64,000 nt of DNA from Methylobacterium sp. Leaf91 (GCF_001422815.1 NZ_LMMP01000004.1:62001-126000); one strand, 5' to 3'; positions 1-8,276 are shown, counted from the first letter of the stretch. The notes: a model not told the origin generated them from the sequence alone. Translations and numbers: made by a program.

Positions 1-357
1 CAGGCGCGGATCACCGCTCGTTCCCGCACGTTCCGAGAGACGGCTCGCGATGGACTGAAGTTCACGTGTCGACACCCGCCCCATCACCAGCGACGCCTTG
101 AGCCGGTCGAGACCGTCCAGAAGGTCGTGGCCGCGCCTGGCGAAACGACGGCGACGCTCGCCGGGCTGCTCGTCCTGGCCCTGAAGGGTCAGGATCGCGT
201 CGAGCCCCGCCAGAGACGTGGTCGATGCGGTGGAGGCGGCGGTGGAAGTGGCGGCGGCATCATGGCCCAGCATGAAGGACGGCGACGCATCCGCCTTGCG
301 AACGGTCGGCGAGGCAGCGGCCGAAGTCTGCGAGACGAGGCGGTTATCGACGCGCAT
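1..357 (-). CDS. fliX: Flagellar assembly regulator FliX (3' end cut by window edge)
   Basis: FliX is an alphaproteobacterial flagellar checkpoint protein; in Caulobacter it links early basal-body assembly to the sigma-54 activator FlbD. Reading leftward from the ATG at 357, 119 codons stay open to the window edge. The protein starts MRVDNRLVSQ, has a Ser/Ala/Thr-rich stretch to about residue 50, then the FliX-type core with the motifs LDAILTLQGQ, RRRRFARRGHDLLDGLDRLK and DPRL at the edge. The basic RRRR...DLLDxLDxLK block is the recognisable signature. It is divergent from flgI with about 280 bases between start codons, the same pairing as in Caulobacter. The C-terminal 20-30 residues lie outside the window. 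Confidence 0.88.
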   Translation of the reverse strand, partial: MRVDNRLVSQTSAAASPTVRKADASPSFMLGHDAAATSTAASTASTTSLAGLDAILTLQGQDEQPGERRRRFARRGHDLLDGLDRLKASLVMGRVSTRELQSIASRLSERAGTSGDPRL

Positions 358-566
358 GGGCCGTCTCCGAAAATCAGGGCGTCGTTTCGCGCATCGGCAC
401 GACGATCGTTCCGCCCAGCAGATTCCGCCCTCGATGGTTAATCATCGGTAAACAAGCCGGCAGAACATGCCGGGTCGGCAGGGAAGGCCGCCCCTTCCAT
501 GCCTTGGCATCACCGGAGATAATTAACAAAACCATTTATTACCAATAGCTTATCCGACAATATCGA

Positions 567-583
567 TTGGCACGGTCCTGGCA
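567..583 (+). promoter_or_regulatory. Candidate sigma-54 (-24/-12) promoter for flgI
   Basis: The sequence TTGGCACG-GTCC-TGGCA matches the consensus TTGGCACG-N4-TTGCW with one substitution, and the invariant GG (569-570) and GC (581-582) are 12 bases apart as required. Transcription would begin near 594. Class II/III flagellar genes of Caulobacter use such promoters; use here is inferred. The position argues that flgI starts at 640 rather than at the ATG at 595, which would be almost leaderless. Confidence 0.5.
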
Positions 584-639
584 GACCCACCGGTATGTCC
601 GACTTGACCGACATGCTCCGTCGACCAGCAAAGCGACTC

Positions 640-1779
640 ATGCCACTCGCGATCGCCCGGCCCAAACGTTCCGCTCTCCTTGCCTGCGCAGCCGCGCTGC
701 TGACGCTGGTCTTCGCCATGAACGGGCAGGCTTCCGCCCTGTCACGCGTGAAGGATCTCGCGAGCATCGAGGGAGTCCGACAGAACCAGCTGGTCGGCTA
801 TGGGATTGTCGTCGGTCTCAACGGTACCGGCGACACGCTCAACAACATCCCGTTCACCCGGCAATCGCTTCAGGCGATGCTGGAACGCCTCGGCGTGAAT
901 ACGCGGGGCGCCACCATGCGCACCCAGAACCTCGCGGCCGTGATGGTCACGGCGAGCCTGCCGCCCTTCGCCACGCAGGGAAACCGCATCGACATCACGG
1001 TGTCGTCGCTGGGCGACGCCAAGTCGCTCCAAGGCGGCACGCTTCTGGTCACGCCCCTGCTCGGTGCCGATGGCGAGGTCTATGCGCTGGCGCAGGGATC
1101 GGTGGCCATTGCGGGCTTCTCGGCCGAAGGCGATGCCGCGAAGATCACCCGCGGCGTTCCCACCAATGGGCGCGTCCCCAACGGGGCGATGATCGAGCGC
1201 GAGACGGCGTTCAAGATGAACGACATGCGCTCCCTGCGCCTGTCCCTGCGCAACCCCGACTTCACCACCTCGAAGCGGATCGCGGCCGCGATCAACGACT
1301 TCATGGGCGCCGACACCGCCGAGCCCACCGATCCGGCCACCGTGACCCTGCAGATTCCCGCCAAATACAACGGCAACATGATCCGCCTCGTCACCGAGAT
1401 CGAGCAGCTGAAGATCGAGCCCGACCAGACGGCGCGCGTCGTCGTCGACGAGCGCTCGGGCATCATCGTGATGGGCCGCGACGTGCGCGTCTCCACCGTC
1501 GCCATCGCGCAGGGCAACCTCACCGTCACCATCACCGAGCAGCCGCAGGTGAGCCAGCCCGCCCCCCTCTCGAACGGCACCACCACCGTCGTGCCCCGCA
1601 CGGGGGTCAAGGTCGATACCGGCGACGGCAACAAGCTCGCCATGGTCAAGGAAGGCGTCACCCTGCGCGAGCTGGTGGATGGCCTCAACGCGCTGGGGGT
1701 CGGCCCCCGCGACCTGATCTCGATCCTCCAGGCCATCAAGGCCGCCGGCGCCCTCCAGGCCGATATCGAGGTGATGTGA
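640..1779 (+). CDS. flgI: Flagellar P-ring protein FlgI
   Basis: FlgI is the periplasmic subunit of the P-ring, the peptidoglycan-level bushing of the flagellar rod. The mature part opens with SRVKDLASIEGVRQNQLVGY and GIVVGLNGTGD, the highly conserved FlgI N-terminus, and ends with DLISILQAIKAAGALQADIE, also diagnostic. A Sec signal peptide (basic RPKR, hydrophobic ALLACAAALLTLVFAM, cleavage near QASA) precedes it. From 640 the product is 379 residues, close to the usual 365-375. An in-frame ATG at 595 would add 15 residues, but it lies at the predicted sigma-54 start point and has no ribosome site. It is the first gene of flgI-cheL-flbY. Confidence 0.96.
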   Translation: MPLAIARPKRSALLACAAALLTLVFAMNGQASALSRVKDLASIEGVRQNQLVGYGIVVGLNGTGDTLNNIPFTRQSLQAMLERLGVNTRGATMRTQNLAAVMVTASLPPFATQGNRIDITVSSLGDAKSLQGGTLLVTPLLGADGEVYALAQGSVAIAGFSAEGDAAKITRGVPTNGRVPNGAMIERETAFKMNDMRSLRLSLRNPDFTTSKRIAAAINDFMGADTAEPTDPATVTLQIPAKYNGNMIRLVTEIEQLKIEPDQTARVVVDERSGIIVMGRDVRVSTVAIAQGNLTVTITEQPQVSQPAPLSNGTTTVVPRTGVKVDTGDGNKLAMVKEGVTLRELVDGLNALGVGPRDLISILQAIKAAGALQADIEVM

Positions 1780-1819
1780 TGCAACCCCTTTCGTTCCTCC
1801 CACCCAAGAGGCGCTGACC

Positions 1820-2248
1820 ATGCTGTTCGCCCCCCTCGCCACCAAGGCCGCCATTGGCGTCGGCCGCGCGCTCATCGGCGACATCGCCAAGACCGTCGGC
1901 AACGGCCTGAAGGAAGACGCGGCCAAGGAAAGCGCCAAATCCGCATCGACGTCAGCGACTGCCAGACTGTCGGCGACGGCCGCCAAAACCCCAGCGGAGG
2001 TCAAGGCCCGGAAAGCGTCCAACGAGTTCGAGACGATGTTCCTGGAACAGACCCTGGAGCGCCTCACCACCTCGGAGGGAACCGACGGTCCGCTAGGCGA
2101 TAACGGCACCGGCGGAGCGGTCTACCGCTCGATGCTGACCAAAGAATATGCGGGCCAAATGGTGAAGAGCGGCGGAATCGGCATTGCCGATCAGGTTTAC
2201 CGTGAGATGATCAAGATGCAGGAGGCCGGCAATGCACCCCGGATCTGA
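1820..2248 (+). CDS. cheL: Rod-binding protein, CheL / FlgJ N-terminal type
   Basis: This is a 142-residue protein with an Ala/Lys-rich N-terminal 60 residues followed by the rod-binding domain shared with the N-terminus of FlgJ. The key motif is NEFETMFLEQTLERL, and GGAVYRSMLTKEYAGQ is the usual second block. There is no muramidase domain, as expected for alphaproteobacteria, where a stand-alone CheL replaces the FlgJ N-terminal half. The role inferred from the family is as a periplasmic scaffold or cap for rod assembly. It follows flgI by 40 bases and its last 17 bases overlap the next gene, so the three genes are probably co-transcribed and the last two translationally coupled. Confidence 0.88.
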   Translation: MLFAPLATKAAIGVGRALIGDIAKTVGNGLKEDAAKESAKSASTSATARLSATAAKTPAEVKARKASNEFETMFLEQTLERLTTSEGTDGPLGDNGTGGAVYRSMLTKEYAGQMVKSGGIGIADQVYREMIKMQEAGNAPRI

Positions 2249-2720
2249 GACCAGAACGCTACGGATCGTCGACAAGGTCGGCGCCGATGCGCTGATCGCC
2301 CATATCATGGAGACGATGCAGTCGCTGGAGGCCATCCTCGTCGAAGAGGGTAGCCACGTAAGGGCCGGTCGGCTGCGCCAGGGGCTGTCGGACACGGAGC
2401 GGAAGACCGCTCTCGGTGCGTCCTATATGCAGGGCCTCGAAGTCGCGAAGGCCAATGCCATCGCGCTGGCGCGCTTTGCCCCGGACTCGATCGAGGGACT
2501 TAAATCCGCGCACCAGCGCTTCGCTCAGGTGGTCGAGACCAGCCAGATCGTCCTGGCGACGGCGCGCACGGTGTCGGAAAGCCTGGTCAAGTCCCTGGCC
2601 GAGGATATGAGCCGGTCGAGGACGGCGACCGTCTACGGCCGTCCCTCGCAGCCGCCTTCGCCCTACGGCAGGGGCGCGGCTGCGCGGAGCCAGCCGCTGG
2701 TTCTGTCCCGCAGCCTCTGA
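2232..2720 (+). CDS. FlbY/FlgN-like flagellar chaperone-type protein
   Basis: A 162-residue, mostly helical protein with no signal peptide or membrane segment. It overlaps the end of cheL by 17 bases, and a strong ribosome site (GGAGG at 2221-2225) lies inside cheL. Position and size match FlbY, the third gene of the Caulobacter flgI-cheL-flbY cluster, which belongs to the loosely conserved FlgN group of export chaperones for hook-associated proteins. The helical core spans roughly residues 15-125 (ALIAHIMETMQSLEAILVEE, LKSAHQRFAQVVETSQ). The C-terminal 30 residues are Pro/Ser/Arg-rich and probably disordered. The family call rests mainly on gene order and helical character. Confidence 0.7.
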   Translation: MHPGSETRTLRIVDKVGADALIAHIMETMQSLEAILVEEGSHVRAGRLRQGLSDTERKTALGASYMQGLEVAKANAIALARFAPDSIEGLKSAHQRFAQVVETSQIVLATARTVSESLVKSLAEDMSRSRTATVYGRPSQPPSPYGRGAAARSQPLVLSRSL

Positions 2721-2724
2721 CGGC

Positions 2725-3054
2725 TCAACGCCCGCCCGCGTCGATCCTCACATAGGTGCGGACCGGACCGTAATCCGTGTCCACGCGCGTATCGACGGCC
2801 AGTCGGCCGCCGGTGATCGGCCGCGAGTCGGGACCGTCTTCGCGAGAGCGGAGAGCGAGGCCCGTCGTCGCCCGACCACCGATGCGAATGCACGTGTCCG
2901 AGCCGGGAATACGAATGAAGCCGGAGCCGTGGCGGGGGCAGGGTTTCGCCGCCTGCTGCGACTCGGGGCGGAGTGGCTCGAGCGCGAGAGCGGGCGCGGC
3001 CGACGCCAGGACCATACCGAAGAACAGGCCATAGGTCCCGATCGTCCTCGCCAT
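2725..3054 (-). CDS. Short porin-like secreted protein (Rhizobiales porin N-terminal motif only)
   Basis: A 109-residue protein starting MARTIGTYGLFFGMVLASAA, with a clear signal peptide cleaved near ALALE. The mature part carries PCPRHGSGFIRIPGSDTCIR with IGGR following, which is the conserved first strand of the Rhizobiales outer-membrane porins (Porin_2 family). Those porins are usually several hundred residues; this one stops about 40 residues after the motif. The end contains DYGPVRTYVRIDAGGR, resembling the next porin strand, followed by a clean TGA. It may be a stub left by truncation or a genuine small periplasmic/outer-membrane protein. The two cysteines could form a disulfide. It converges on flbY with four bases between stops. 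Confidence 0.72.
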   Translation of the reverse strand: MARTIGTYGLFFGMVLASAAPALALEPLRPESQQAAKPCPRHGSGFIRIPGSDTCIRIGGRATTGLALRSREDGPDSRPITGGRLAVDTRVDTDYGPVRTYVRIDAGGR

Positions 3055-3205
3055 GCCTCTCCCTCGCCGCCATTCCCAAGCGATCATGCTGGATAGCTCA
3101 GCTTTAACGATGGGTCGATGCCACCTCGCCACTGCGAGACGGTAACCTTTCGGTAAACAAACGTCCTTAATGATTCCTGACGCAGTCAAACGGGAAGCAC
3201 GGGTC

Positions 3206-4030
3206 ATGGCGGATAAGGTCATCGGGGCGGCGGCGTCCGATCGGTCGCCGGAAGCGCTGTTGAAACAGGCCGTGAGCGGCGCCAAGACGAGGCCGGCGCC
3301 GGTACCGGAGGCACGCAAGCGCCTGCCGGCCATCGATCCGCTTCTCGCCGGTGTCGCCGCGGCGGCTCTCGTTCTAGGCCTCGCCATGGGTGCGGGCGCG
3401 ATGAGCCTTGCCTCCCCGAACGGTAACCTTTCCTCGGAATCCCTGACGCAGATCCAATCCCGTCTCGATGCCCGCCACGCGGATCTCGGTCGTCTGCAGA
3501 CCGACATCGAGAAACTCGGCAAGGTCCTCGCTCAGGTGCAGGATGCGACCGAATCGGTTCGCAGCGAAGCGAAGAATCGCTCCGCGACGCTCAACGACCG
3601 GATCGGAAAATCGGAACAGGCCATCGTGACAAAAATCACGAGCCTCGCCGATCGCCAGGACCAGACCGAGCGCGACCAGACGGCGAAGATCGCGGCCCTA
3701 ACGGCTCAGATCGAAAAGCGTGCCGTGGCACCGGCTCCGGCCGCACCGGTGGTGGCGCCGCAAGCCGCAAAACCTCATCAGGCTGAGCCGACTGAAACCG
3801 GCTCGATCCCGGATAAACCGAAGGTCGCCGCCCCGGCCGTGATCGAAACCTGGGCCGTGCGGGAGGTCTATAACGGGATTGCCGTCATCGAAGACCGCCG
3901 CCATCGTTTGGTGGAAGTCGGTCCGGGCGATACGATCCCCGGTATCGGCAAGGTAGATGCGGTGGAACGGCGCGGTCGTGGCTGGACCGTCGTGACGAAG
4001 CAAGGTCTAATCACGAACCAGACGTGGTGA
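3206..4030 (+). CDS. Membrane-anchored coiled-coil protein with C-terminal periplasmic domain, function unknown
   Basis: I do not recognise a named family. The likely start is the ATG at 3206 (MADKVIGAAAS), 274 residues; an ATG at 3170 would add 12. Residues about 35-70 contain one transmembrane segment (LLAGVAAAALVLGLAMGAG). A long heptad-rich stretch of about 100 residues follows (LDARHADLGRLQTDIEKLGK onward), then a Pro/Ala-rich linker and a compact C-terminal domain of about 65 residues (WAVREVYNGIAVIED, GDTIPGIGKV, GWTVVTKQG) resembling small beta-barrel domains. Topology suggests cytoplasm-membrane-periplasm. It stands alone on the plus strand. Confidence 0.75.
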   Translation: MADKVIGAAASDRSPEALLKQAVSGAKTRPAPVPEARKRLPAIDPLLAGVAAAALVLGLAMGAGAMSLASPNGNLSSESLTQIQSRLDARHADLGRLQTDIEKLGKVLAQVQDATESVRSEAKNRSATLNDRIGKSEQAIVTKITSLADRQDQTERDQTAKIAALTAQIEKRAVAPAPAAPVVAPQAAKPHQAEPTETGSIPDKPKVAAPAVIETWAVREVYNGIAVIEDRRHRLVEVGPGDTIPGIGKVDAVERRGRGWTVVTKQGLITNQTW

Positions 4031-4060
4031 TGGGAACGAAATGAGCGCGAAGGTGCGACT

Positions 4061-4276
4061 TCAGGAAACCTGAACCTCGATTTCCGGATCACGCAGGGAA
4101 TGCGGAAAGCGCGGCTCAATGGTCATGGGATGGACCATCGCGCTGGCGCGCGTGATGCGGGTTCGACCATGCGTCAAAGCACGGTCCTGGCTTTCCAGGG
4201 TCGGAAACAGGATTGCCGCGAGAAGGGCTTGGCCTTCGAGATCGGCGTCGAGATTCTTGTCTTCGAACACTGGCAT
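4061..4276 (-). CDS. Small hypothetical protein (71 aa)
   Basis: An ORF of 71 codons from the ATG at 4276 (MPVFEDKNLDADLEGQALLA...). A GTG three codons upstream is an alternative. The composition is mixed, acidic and amphipathic with no membrane segment, unlike the Arg/Pro-rich junk translations typical of non-coding high-GC DNA. This is the only real argument that it is a gene. It lies alone in a gene-poor patch, converging on the 3206-4030 gene with 30 bases between. No family is recognised. Confidence 0.35.
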   Translation of the reverse strand: MPVFEDKNLDADLEGQALLAAILFPTLESQDRALTHGRTRITRASAMVHPMTIEPRFPHSLRDPEIEVQVS

Positions 4277-4840
4277 TGCGGTCACCGGACCTTGAGCCGT
4301 GCGGATTCGCAGGGGTCGTTGGGCTCGTATAAGCGAATAATGGGGATTGCGGCAACAAGTTCCCGATCACCCTGATTATTTACGCTTAATTTGCTTTTGC
4401 ACTGCCACGAAGTTTTCGCAGTGCGAAAGCGCACCGGATCAAAGCTCTAATTGCACCGGCCCAGGGTTTTCGCCGTTCGAAAATCTTATCCGAGTAAACC
4501 CATCGCTTCTTTGGCAAGTCTCCAATGCAGACTGCCCCCTGGCCGTGAACACGGAACCGTCCTCCGACCAAAACCTTCAAGCAAAGACAAGAATCATTTT
4601 GCTAATTGCGGCAGGACCCGCAGGTCCCAGCATCCTAGACATGCCCGTGACTTGATAAGACGTCGAATAAAATAGAATCGACGCTGAGCACACCTATATT
4701 CGGACGTCGAATTCAAGCATCCGGCATAGTCACCGCAATGGTTCGAGCAGACTCGGCAGCTCGTTGGGGATCACGGCGACGATCCTGGGAAAGGTCGCCC
4801 TGTCGAGATCGGGACGTCGCCTCCTCTAGGTATTCGACAC
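4277..4840. other. Gene-poor, AT-richer intergenic patch
   Basis: About 560 bases with no convincing gene. Base composition is visibly lower in GC than the surroundings, especially 4370-4700. It contains two copies of a 17-bp palindrome (4412 and 4466, listed separately). The small ORFs here have implausible composition. I see no tRNA, known RNA or transposase remnant. Confidence 0.6.
4412..4482. repeat. Two copies of a 17-bp near-palindrome, 54 bp apart
   Basis: GTTTTCGCAGTGCGAAA at 4412-4428 and GTTTTCGCCGTTCGAAA at 4466-4482 differ at two positions. The first contains the perfect inverted repeat TTTCGCA-G-TGCGAAA, the second TTTTCG-N5-CGAAAA. The spacing of 54 is about five helical turns, which suits two operator half-complexes on one DNA face. 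The regulator is unknown. Dispersed extragenic repeats are the alternative. Confidence 0.5.
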
Positions 4841-4864
4841 GAAAAAGGGCGCTTTCGCGCCCTT
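4841..4864 (-). terminator. Intrinsic terminator after grxD
   Basis: On the minus strand the hairpin AAGGGCGC-GAAA-GCGCCCTT is followed directly by TTTTTC. It lies 32 bases past the grxD stop. Confidence 0.85.
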
Positions 4865-4895
4865 GATCGACGTCTCCATTCGGACTTCGCTGGTG

Positions 4896-5237
4896 TCAGG
4901 CGACTGCGGTCGCCTTCACCGGGATGCCCTTTTCCGTCAGGAACTGCTGCAATTCGCCGGACTGGAACATCTCACGGGTGATATCGCATCCGCCGACGAA
5001 CTCGCCCTTCACGTAGATCTGCGGAATGGTCGGCCAGTTCGAGAACGCCTTGATGCCGTCGCGGATCGCCATGTCGTCGAGGACGTTCACGCCCTTGAAC
5101 GGCACTTCCAGGTAATTGAGGATCTGCACGACCTGGCCGGAGAAGCCGCACATGGGAAATTGCGGCGTGCCCTTCATGAACACGACCACGTCCTGGGAAT
5201 CGATTTCGGTCTTGATGGCGGTGTTGGCGTCGGTCAT
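4896..5237 (-). CDS. grxD: Monothiol glutaredoxin Grx4/GrxD (CGFS type)
   Basis: A 113-residue CGFS glutaredoxin. These cytosolic proteins carry a [2Fe-2S] cluster bridged with glutathione or a BolA partner and act in iron-sulfur trafficking rather than as disulfide reductases. Visible motifs: VVVFMKGTP, active site MCGFSG (Cys30), [19 protein letters not shown] with the cis-Pro glutathione loop. Length is standard. A ribosome site (AAGGAAC) precedes the ATG and an intrinsic terminator follows. A BolA homologue is encoded two genes upstream on the same strand, the classical functional partner; unusually, a DUF29 gene separates them. Confidence 0.96.
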   Translation of the reverse strand: MTDANTAIKTEIDSQDVVVFMKGTPQFPMCGFSGQVVQILNYLEVPFKGVNVLDDMAIRDGIKAFSNWPTIPQIYVKGEFVGGCDITREMFQSGELQQFLTEKGIPVKATAVA

Positions 5238-5264
5238 TGCGATGTTCCTTGTTACTGGCCTGAT

Positions 5265-5771
5265 CTAGTGATGGTCGGGCGCCGGTTTCAATACGGCTGC
5301 AAGACGCTCGAGACCGCGGTCCATATCGAAGTCGAGCGAGGTGAGTTCCTCGGGCGTGAAAGGCATGATGTCCGGGAGGCCGCCGGGCAGGGATTCTCCA
5401 AACACGTTGAGCGACGCGTCGGCGAGCTTTACCGATATGCTCCACAAGCGTTGCCAGTCGATCCGCTGACGCATCGAGGGCCTGTAATTGCGCGCGGCCG
5501 ACGCATGCCAAACGATGACCTCCTTGCGCCATGACCGGGTCGATTGAGCCGTAGGCGCAGAGACGTGCTTCAAAACGTGAATGAGCACCTGGGAAAGCGC
5601 GCTCTCGATACGATCGATCTCGGATCGCCCGACGCTCTCGATCTCCTCGACTACATTATGCCAATCGAGAACATTCGATAATTCCGGGCGCTGTCCAAGC
5701 GCGCGCAGAGCTACAGCCTGTTCCATCGCCCAGGCCACGGCACCGTCGTCGTTAAGGCTCGGCTGGTCCAT
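5265..5771 (-). CDS. DUF29 domain protein
   Basis: A 168-residue protein of the DUF29 family, whose function is unknown. The family signature is clear: an N-terminal EQAVALRALG, then LDWHNVVEEIESVGRSEIDR, and QVLIHVLKHVSAP with a Trp-containing helix (SWRKEVIVWHASAARNYRPS). It is mostly helical and cytoplasmic. DUF29 genes are most abundant in cyanobacteria and some proteobacteria and are often multicopy. Here one sits between bolA and grxD, genes that are usually adjacent, with 22 bases to bolA and 27 to grxD, so it is probably part of the same transcript. Whether it touches Fe-S biology is unknown. Confidence 0.85.
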   Translation of the reverse strand: MDQPSLNDDGAVAWAMEQAVALRALGQRPELSNVLDWHNVVEEIESVGRSEIDRIESALSQVLIHVLKHVSAPTAQSTRSWRKEVIVWHASAARNYRPSMRQRIDWQRLWSISVKLADASLNVFGESLPGGLPDIMPFTPEELTSLDFDMDRGLERLAAVLKPAPDHH

Positions 5772-5793
5772 GGGGACGCCTCGTTGATCGCCC

Positions 5794-6030
5794 TTAATCC
5801 TGCGGGACGCCCGTCGTGAGCGCAAGGGCGTGGAGCACGCCCCCCATCCGCCCCTGGAGCGCCCCGTAGACGAGCTGGTGCTGCGCCACGCGAGTCTTGC
5901 CCTTGAAGGCCGAGGAGATGACCGTCGCGGCGTAGTGGTCGCCGTCGCCGGCAAGGTCCTTGATCTCGATCGTGGCGTCGGGCAGCGCCTCGCGGATCAT
6001 GGCCTCGATATCGCGCGCATCCATCGGCAT
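5794..6030 (-). CDS. bolA: BolA family protein
   Basis: A 78-residue BolA-family protein. BolA proteins form heterodimers with CGFS glutaredoxins around a [2Fe-2S] cluster. The fold markers are visible: the N-terminal helix DIEAMIREALPDATIEIKDL, the strand GDGDHYAATVISSAFKG, then RVAQHQLVYGAL with the conserved Cys/His-ligand histidine, and an amphipathic C-terminal helix. It lies between purL upstream and DUF29-grxD downstream on one strand, 26 bases after purL, an order widely conserved in alphaproteobacteria apart from the DUF29 insertion. A second in-frame ATG two codons in is possible. Confidence 0.93.
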   Translation of the reverse strand: MPMDARDIEAMIREALPDATIEIKDLAGDGDHYAATVISSAFKGKTRVAQHQLVYGALQGRMGGVLHALALTTGVPQD

Positions 6031-6056
6031 CGGACTTAATCCCTTTCGAGTGACGT

Positions 6057-8276
6057 TCAGACCGCGGCAGGCCGGGTCGCCATGTAGGTCGGCAGCCAGC
6101 CTTCATGCGCCTCGCGCAGATCCGAAACGGATATGGTTTCGCCCGCGGGCAAGGTCAAATCCTGCCCCCCGGTGAGGCCGATGACAGCGGCCGGGATGCC
6201 TTGCGCGTTCGCGCTGTAGAGAAGGTCCGGCACGTTTTCGGGATCCACGCTGAGGAGATAGCGGGCCTGGTCTTCTCCGAAGAGATAGGCATGCGCAGGT
6301 AGACCCGCCGGCGCTTCCGGCAGCGTCGCGCCGATGCCACCGGCGATGGCCATCTCGGCCAAGGCCACGGCAAGGCCGCCATCTGACAGGTCGTGCACCG
6401 TGTCGACGAGCCCGGAGACGATGAGGCTGCGGACGAAATCACCGTTGCGTCGCTCGACCGCGAGGTCGACCGGCGGCGGCGCACCGTCTTCGCGGCCGGA
6501 GACTACCGAGAGATAGACCGACTGGCCGAGCCAGCCCTCCGTCGCGCCGACCAGGACCAGCATGTCGCCGTCGCGCTTCAGCGAGAGGGTGGCATGCTTC
6601 GTCACGTCGTCGAGGAGGCCAACGCCGCCGATCGTCGGGGTCGGCAGGATGCCGACGCCGTTGGTCTCGTTGTAGAGCGAGACGTTGCCGGAGACGACGG
6701 GGAAGTCGAGGGCGAGGCAGGCCTCGCCGATGCCCTTGAGGCAGCCGACCAGCTGACCCATCACTTCCGGCTTCTCCGGGTTGCCGAAATTCAGGTTGTC
6801 GGTGATGGCGAGAGGCTTGGCGCCCACCGCCGTGATGTTGCGCCAGGCTTCCGCCACGGCCTGCCGACCGCCCTGGACCGGATCGGCCTCGCAATAGCGC
6901 GGCGTGACGTCGGCGGTCAGGGCGAGTCCCTTGGGGCCGTCCTCGACGCGAACGATGGCGGCGTCGCCTCCGGGCTTCTGCACGGTGTTGCCACCGATGA
7001 AGTGGTCGTATTGCTCATAGACCCAGCGCTTCGACGACAGGTCGGGGGAGCCGACCAGCTTCTTCAGGGCCTCGGCATTGCCGATCGGCGCGGGCACGTC
7101 GGCAGCGGCGATGACCGGCTGGTGCGTATTGGCGATATGCGGCCGGTCGTAGAGCGGGGCTTCGTCACCGAGTTCCTTGATCGGCAGGTCGGCCATGGTC
7201 ACGCCGTCATGCTTCACCACGAAGCGCAGCGTATCGGTGGTGTGCCCGATGATCGCGAAATCGAGGCCCCATTTCACGAAAATGGCCTCGGCTTCCGCTT
7301 CCATACCGGGCTTGAGCACCATGAGCATGCGCTCCTGGCTCTCCGAGAGCATCATCTCGTAGGCGCTCATATTCTCTTCGCGGGCCGGCACCTTCTCGAT
7401 GTGGAGTTCCACGCCGAGATCGCCCTTGGCGCCCATCTCGACGGCCGAGCAGGTGAGGCCGGCCGCACCCATGTCCTGGATCGCGATGACGGCCCCCGTC
7501 GCCATCAGTTCGAGGCAGGCTTCGAGCAGCAGCTTCTCAGCGAAGGGGTCACCGACCTGCACCGTGGGCCGCTTCGATTCAGAGGCGTCGTCGAATTCGG
7601 CCGAGGCCATGCTGGCGCCGTGGATGCCGTCGCGGCCGGTCTTCGAGCCGAGATAGACGATCGGATTCCCGACGCCCGTGGCCGCCGCGTAGAAGATCGC
7701 ATCGGTGCGGGCGAGGCCCACCGCCATGGCATTGACGAGGATGTTGCCGTCGTAGCGCGGGTGGAAGCCGACGGCGCCGCCCACGGTGGGAACGCCGAAG
7801 GAATTGCCGTAGCCGCCGATGCCCGCCACCACGCCGGAGACGAGGTGGCGTGTGCGGGGATGGTCCGGCGAGCCGAAGCGGAGCGCGTTCAGCGCCGCGA
7901 TGGGCCGGGCGCCCATGGTGAACACATCACGCAGAATGCCGCCGACCCCGGTCGCCGCGCCTTGGTAGGGCTCGATGAAGCTCGGGTGGTTGTGGCTTTC
8001 CATCTTGAAGACGCAGGCCAGACCGTCCCCGATATCGATGATACCCGCATTCTCGCCCGGCCCCTGAATCACCCACGGCGCCGAGGTAGGCAGCCCGCGC
8101 AGATGCTTGCGGGAGGACTTGTAGGAGCAGTGCTCGTTCCACATGGCCGAGACGATGCCGAGTTCGGTCAGCGTCGGGTCGCGGTCGATGAGGGCACGAA
8201 AACGCTCGTACTCGTCCGGCGTCAGGCCATGCTGGCGCACCAGTTCAGGGGTGATCGGAACATCGTTGCGGAACAT
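6057..8276 (-). CDS. purL: Phosphoribosylformylglycinamidine synthase subunit PurL
   Basis: PurL catalyses ATP-dependent amidation of FGAR to FGAM in purine synthesis, using ammonia from PurQ with PurS as the third subunit. At 739 residues it is the small type that needs separate PurS and PurQ; neither lies in the window. Visible motifs: [93 protein letters not shown] and [15 protein letters not shown]. The C-terminus has the usual [16 protein letters not shown]. It heads the purL-bolA-DUF29-grxD run. The 157 bases upstream hold its promoter region; a weak TTGCCA-N16-TCTAGA is seen on the minus strand there. Confidence 0.97.
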   Translation of the reverse strand: MFRNDVPITPELVRQHGLTPDEYERFRALIDRDPTLTELGIVSAMWNEHCSYKSSRKHLRGLPTSAPWVIQGPGENAGIIDIGDGLACVFKMESHNHPSFIEPYQGAATGVGGILRDVFTMGARPIAALNALRFGSPDHPRTRHLVSGVVAGIGGYGNSFGVPTVGGAVGFHPRYDGNILVNAMAVGLARTDAIFYAAATGVGNPIVYLGSKTGRDGIHGASMASAEFDDASESKRPTVQVGDPFAEKLLLEACLELMATGAVIAIQDMGAAGLTCSAVEMGAKGDLGVELHIEKVPAREENMSAYEMMLSESQERMLMVLKPGMEAEAEAIFVKWGLDFAIIGHTTDTLRFVVKHDGVTMADLPIKELGDEAPLYDRPHIANTHQPVIAAADVPAPIGNAEALKKLVGSPDLSSKRWVYEQYDHFIGGNTVQKPGGDAAIVRVEDGPKGLALTADVTPRYCEADPVQGGRQAVAEAWRNITAVGAKPLAITDNLNFGNPEKPEVMGQLVGCLKGIGEACLALDFPVVSGNVSLYNETNGVGILPTPTIGGVGLLDDVTKHATLSLKRDGDMLVLVGATEGWLGQSVYLSVVSGREDGAPPPVDLAVERRNGDFVRSLIVSGLVDTVHDLSDGGLAVALAEMAIAGGIGATLPEAPAGLPAHAYLFGEDQARYLLSVDPENVPDLLYSANAQGIPAAVIGLTGGQDLTLPAGETISVSDLREAHEGWLPTYMATRPAAV

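Noticed and set aside
742..2109. 455-codon minus-strand frame over flgI and cheL
   Set aside because: Spans two real genes in antisense; His/Asp/Gly-rich composition is artefactual.
4386..4675. Short ORFs on both strands in the gene-poor patch
   Set aside because: They cross the paired palindromes, lack ribosome sites and have no coherent features.
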